NCBI GenBank assembly: GCA_947495985.1
Contig: CANMBD010000001.1
Coordinates: 1,426,001-1,490,000 of the forward strand
Direction: 5' to 3'
Length of the DNA: 64,000 bases
From: an uncultured Sphingomonadaceae bacterium
GTDB lineage: Bacteria; Pseudomonadota; Alphaproteobacteria; Sphingomonadales; Sphingomonadaceae
Under the pieces are notes generated by a model. That model was not told the origin of the DNA and made no database searches. It worked only from the letters and a program-made list of their open reading frames with translations. The translations under genes were made by a program, and so were the position numbers. Shown piece after piece: positions 62,358 to 64,000 of this stretch. The stretch's first letter is position 1; every line of letters starts with the position of its first letter.

Positions 62358-63394
62358 TTGGTCGCTTCCTTTTTGAGCAAACGTTCTTTTATTTCGAGCC
62401 CATAGGCATAGCCGCCCATGCTGCCATCGCTGCGCACCACGCGGTGACAGGGGATAAGTACGGCGACATTATTGGCCCCATTAGCACTACCGACAGCGCG
62501 AACCGCCTTGGGCTTGCCTATGGCCGCCGCGATATCGGCATAGCTGCGGGTCTCGCCGAGCGGGATTTTCTGAAGCTCTTGCCAAACGGCTTCCTGAAAA
62601 GCGGTGCCCTGCACATCCAGCGGAATATGGCTAAAATCGCCGGGCTTTTCGACGGACGCTGCAACCTCCGACAACAGTTCCTGAAATGCATCATCGCCGG
62701 GTTGCAGGTCCGCCTTGGGGAAACGGTCATGCAATTCTTCCTCACCTTCATTGAACGAAAGACAGCAAACGCCTTTATCTGTGGCGGCGACCATCATCGT
62801 GCCCAGCGATGTTTCGATGTTGGCCCAGCGGATTGTCACGCCCGCCCCGCCATTTTTCCAAGCACTTGGTTTCATGCCCAATCTCTTTCCATTATCTGCA
62901 TAAAATCTGGAAGCCGAGCCGTAGCCCGCGTCATATATTGCCTCGGTCACCGATGCACCGTCATCCAGGGCTTGCTTGGCCCGCTCGGATCGCAGGGCGC
63001 GCGCATAGGCCGCTGGCGACAAACCCATCTCGCGTTTGAATATACGCTGCAAATGGGTTGGCGAATAGCTGGTCATAGCGCCCAATTCGTCCAATGTTGG
63101 CGCCGTTTCAGCCATCCGGATCGCATCGATCACTGCCTTTACCGCCGCATCATCCCGTGCAACATCCTTGGGCATACAGCGCAAGCAAGCGCGCAAACCT
63201 GCGGCTTCCGCTTGTTCGGGCTTGGCAAAGAACCGTACATTCTCACGCTTCGGGTGCCGTGCAGCGCAGGATGGGCGGCAATAGATACCGGTGGTCAATA
63301 CGCCGGTAACAAACTTGCCGTCATAAGACCGGTCGCGATTGGCCACAGCCTGCCAGGCCATATTGTCATCGATCAAGGATTCGTTGTTGTTCAT
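62354..63394 (-). CDS. ada: Ada: bifunctional O6-alkylguanine methyltransferase/AraC activator
   Basis: 346 residues from the ATG at 63394. The N-terminal zinc site with the methyl-phosphotriester acceptor is present (Cys39, Cys43, Cys70, Cys73: YCRPSC ... CLRC). An AraC HTH follows (LQRIFKREMGLSPAAYARAL). The C-terminal methyltransferase has PCHRVV with Cys316. It repairs O6-methylguanine and turns on its own regulon once self-methylated. The in-frame region upstream to 63634 has no support. Confidence 0.95.
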   Translation of the reverse strand: MNNNESLIDDNMAWQAVANRDRSYDGKFVTGVLTTGIYCRPSCAARHPKRENVRFFAKPEQAEAAGLRACLRCMPKDVARDDAAVKAVIDAIRMAETAPTLDELGAMTSYSPTHLQRIFKREMGLSPAAYARALRSERAKQALDDGASVTEAIYDAGYGSASRFYADNGKRLGMKPSAWKNGGAGVTIRWANIETSLGTMMVAATDKGVCCLSFNEGEEELHDRFPKADLQPGDDAFQELLSEVAASVEKPGDFSHIPLDVQGTAFQEAVWQELQKIPLGETRSYADIAAAIGKPKAVRAVGSANGANNVAVLIPCHRVVRSDGSMGGYAYGLEIKERLLKKEATK

Positions 63395-63672
63395 GCCATT
63401 CTTTTGCCAACCTTTACCGACCCTCGCATCCCGTATCTTGCGATCAAAGCAAAATCTTACCTCGGACATAATCAAACAGCTTGAAAATCCGCCTTTTTTG
63501 GCAATCTTCAAAAAGCGTTCGAGTGCCATCTTGCATCGCAGCAAAATGGTTGCTAGACGCCGCCCATCCGAAGGCGAGATGCTGTTATTTTCGCCGCTGT
63601 TCGGGAACAAATCACATACCAGTTTTTTGGTCAATTTTCAGATCAATAATACAGGCACGGAGTAAAGAACGC

Positions 63673-64000
63673 GTGGAGAATTCCAGCGGCATTAGAGCGA
63701 GTTTAGCGGGGCGTTACGCCACTGCGCTGTTCGCTTTGGCCACCGAAAATAAAGCCATCGAAACCGTCGAGGCAAGCCTTGCTTCACTCGGCAATGCGAT
63801 GGGCGAATCGGACGACCTGAAAGCGCTAATCAGCAGCCCGGTTCTGTCTCGTGCCGATGCTGGTAACGCCATTGCCGGTATCGCCAAGGAAATGAAGCTC
63901 GACGATCTGACCACCAACGTACTCGGTGTTCTCGCGGCCAATCGCCGTCTCGACCAGATACCGGCCGTCATTCGCGCCTTCTCAACTTTGGCTTCCGGCC
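63673..64000 (+). CDS. atpH: ATP synthase F1 subunit delta (partial, right edge)
   Basis: Couples F1 to Fo in ATP synthase. The 109 visible residues begin at a GTG (VENSSGIRASLAGRYATALF) after an ACGGAG site. LAGRYATALFALATE and NVLGVLAANRRLDQIPAVIR are typical of the delta/OSCP family. The gene runs off at base 64000; atpA, G, D and C should follow outside. Confidence 0.93.
   Translation, partial: MENSSGIRASLAGRYATALFALATENKAIETVEASLASLGNAMGESDDLKALISSPVLSRADAGNAIAGIAKEMKLDDLTTNVLGVLAANRRLDQIPAVIRAFSTLASG

Noticed and set aside
63339-63665. Plus-strand frame before atpH
   Set aside because: Overlaps the ada start antisense and lacks recognisable motifs.

Overview
The window looks like a chromosomal segment of a flagellated sphingomonad (Alphaproteobacteria, order Sphingomonadales). 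This is inferred from family resemblance and gene order: sigma-54/FliA-controlled flagellar genes, dnaK-dnaJ and hrcA-grpE as separate units, rph-rdgB-hemW-xerC, a penicillin-binding-protein activator divergent from rsmI-yraN-gshB, fsa and priA, and atpH at the right edge. No rRNA, tRNA, CRISPR array, prophage or insertion sequence was recognised.

Layout. (1) 1-18.7 kb is a flagellar region. It holds a truncated sigma-54 activator, flagellin, fliA, flhA, a lytic transglycosylase, a FlgN-like gene, flgM, flgA, a MotA-like/short MotB-like pair, then flgBCDEFGHIJKL and motAB. The control logic can be read from promoters. Sigma-54 sites (TGGCAcG-N4-TTGC type) lie before the activator itself, the transglycosylase-flhA-fliA operon, flgA and flgB. 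FliA-type sites (TTAA-N14-GCCGTWAA) lie before flagellin and flgM. Phased inverted repeats next to the activator promoter are probably its own binding sites. The fli export and basal-body genes must lie elsewhere.

(2) 18.7-22 kb has a perfect 32-bp palindrome, a diguanylate cyclase and soluble transhydrogenase. (3) 22.1-25.5 kb is an accessory cluster: a membrane-anchored LuxR-type HTH protein, a 112-aa protein, a small membrane protein, a RadC-like protein and a winged-helix protein on the minus strand, flanked by two very small paralogous plus-strand genes. (4) 25.8-29.1 kb is dnaK-dnaJ with a visible heat-shock promoter. (5) 29.3-36.1 kb covers a PCuAC chaperone, a metallopeptidase-like protein, small conserved proteins, a MATE pump and a copper module (copA-copB divergent from csoR). 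(6) 36.2-40.1 kb has a degenerate CxxC-repeat locus, a GntP permease, a GNAT, PadR and an SDR lacking the usual catalytic residues.

(7) 40.2-46.7 kb has housekeeping genes (hrcA-grpE, rph-rdgB, hemW, xerC) interrupted by two extra lipoprotein genes, one antisense between rdgB and hemW. (8) 46.8-51.4 kb has an unusual 557-aa secreted protein and a divergent two-component pair. (9) 51.5-64 kb has glutathione, rRNA methylation, DNA restart (PriA), DNA alkylation repair (Ada), a secreted trypsin-like protease, an MFS pump and the start of atpH.

The most interesting points are the sigma-54/sigma-28 circuit with helically phased operators, the second stator-like pair without a peptidoglycan-binding domain, the membrane-anchored HTH cluster with two tiny paralogues, the 32-bp palindrome, the 557-aa secreted protein and the broken CxxC repeat locus.
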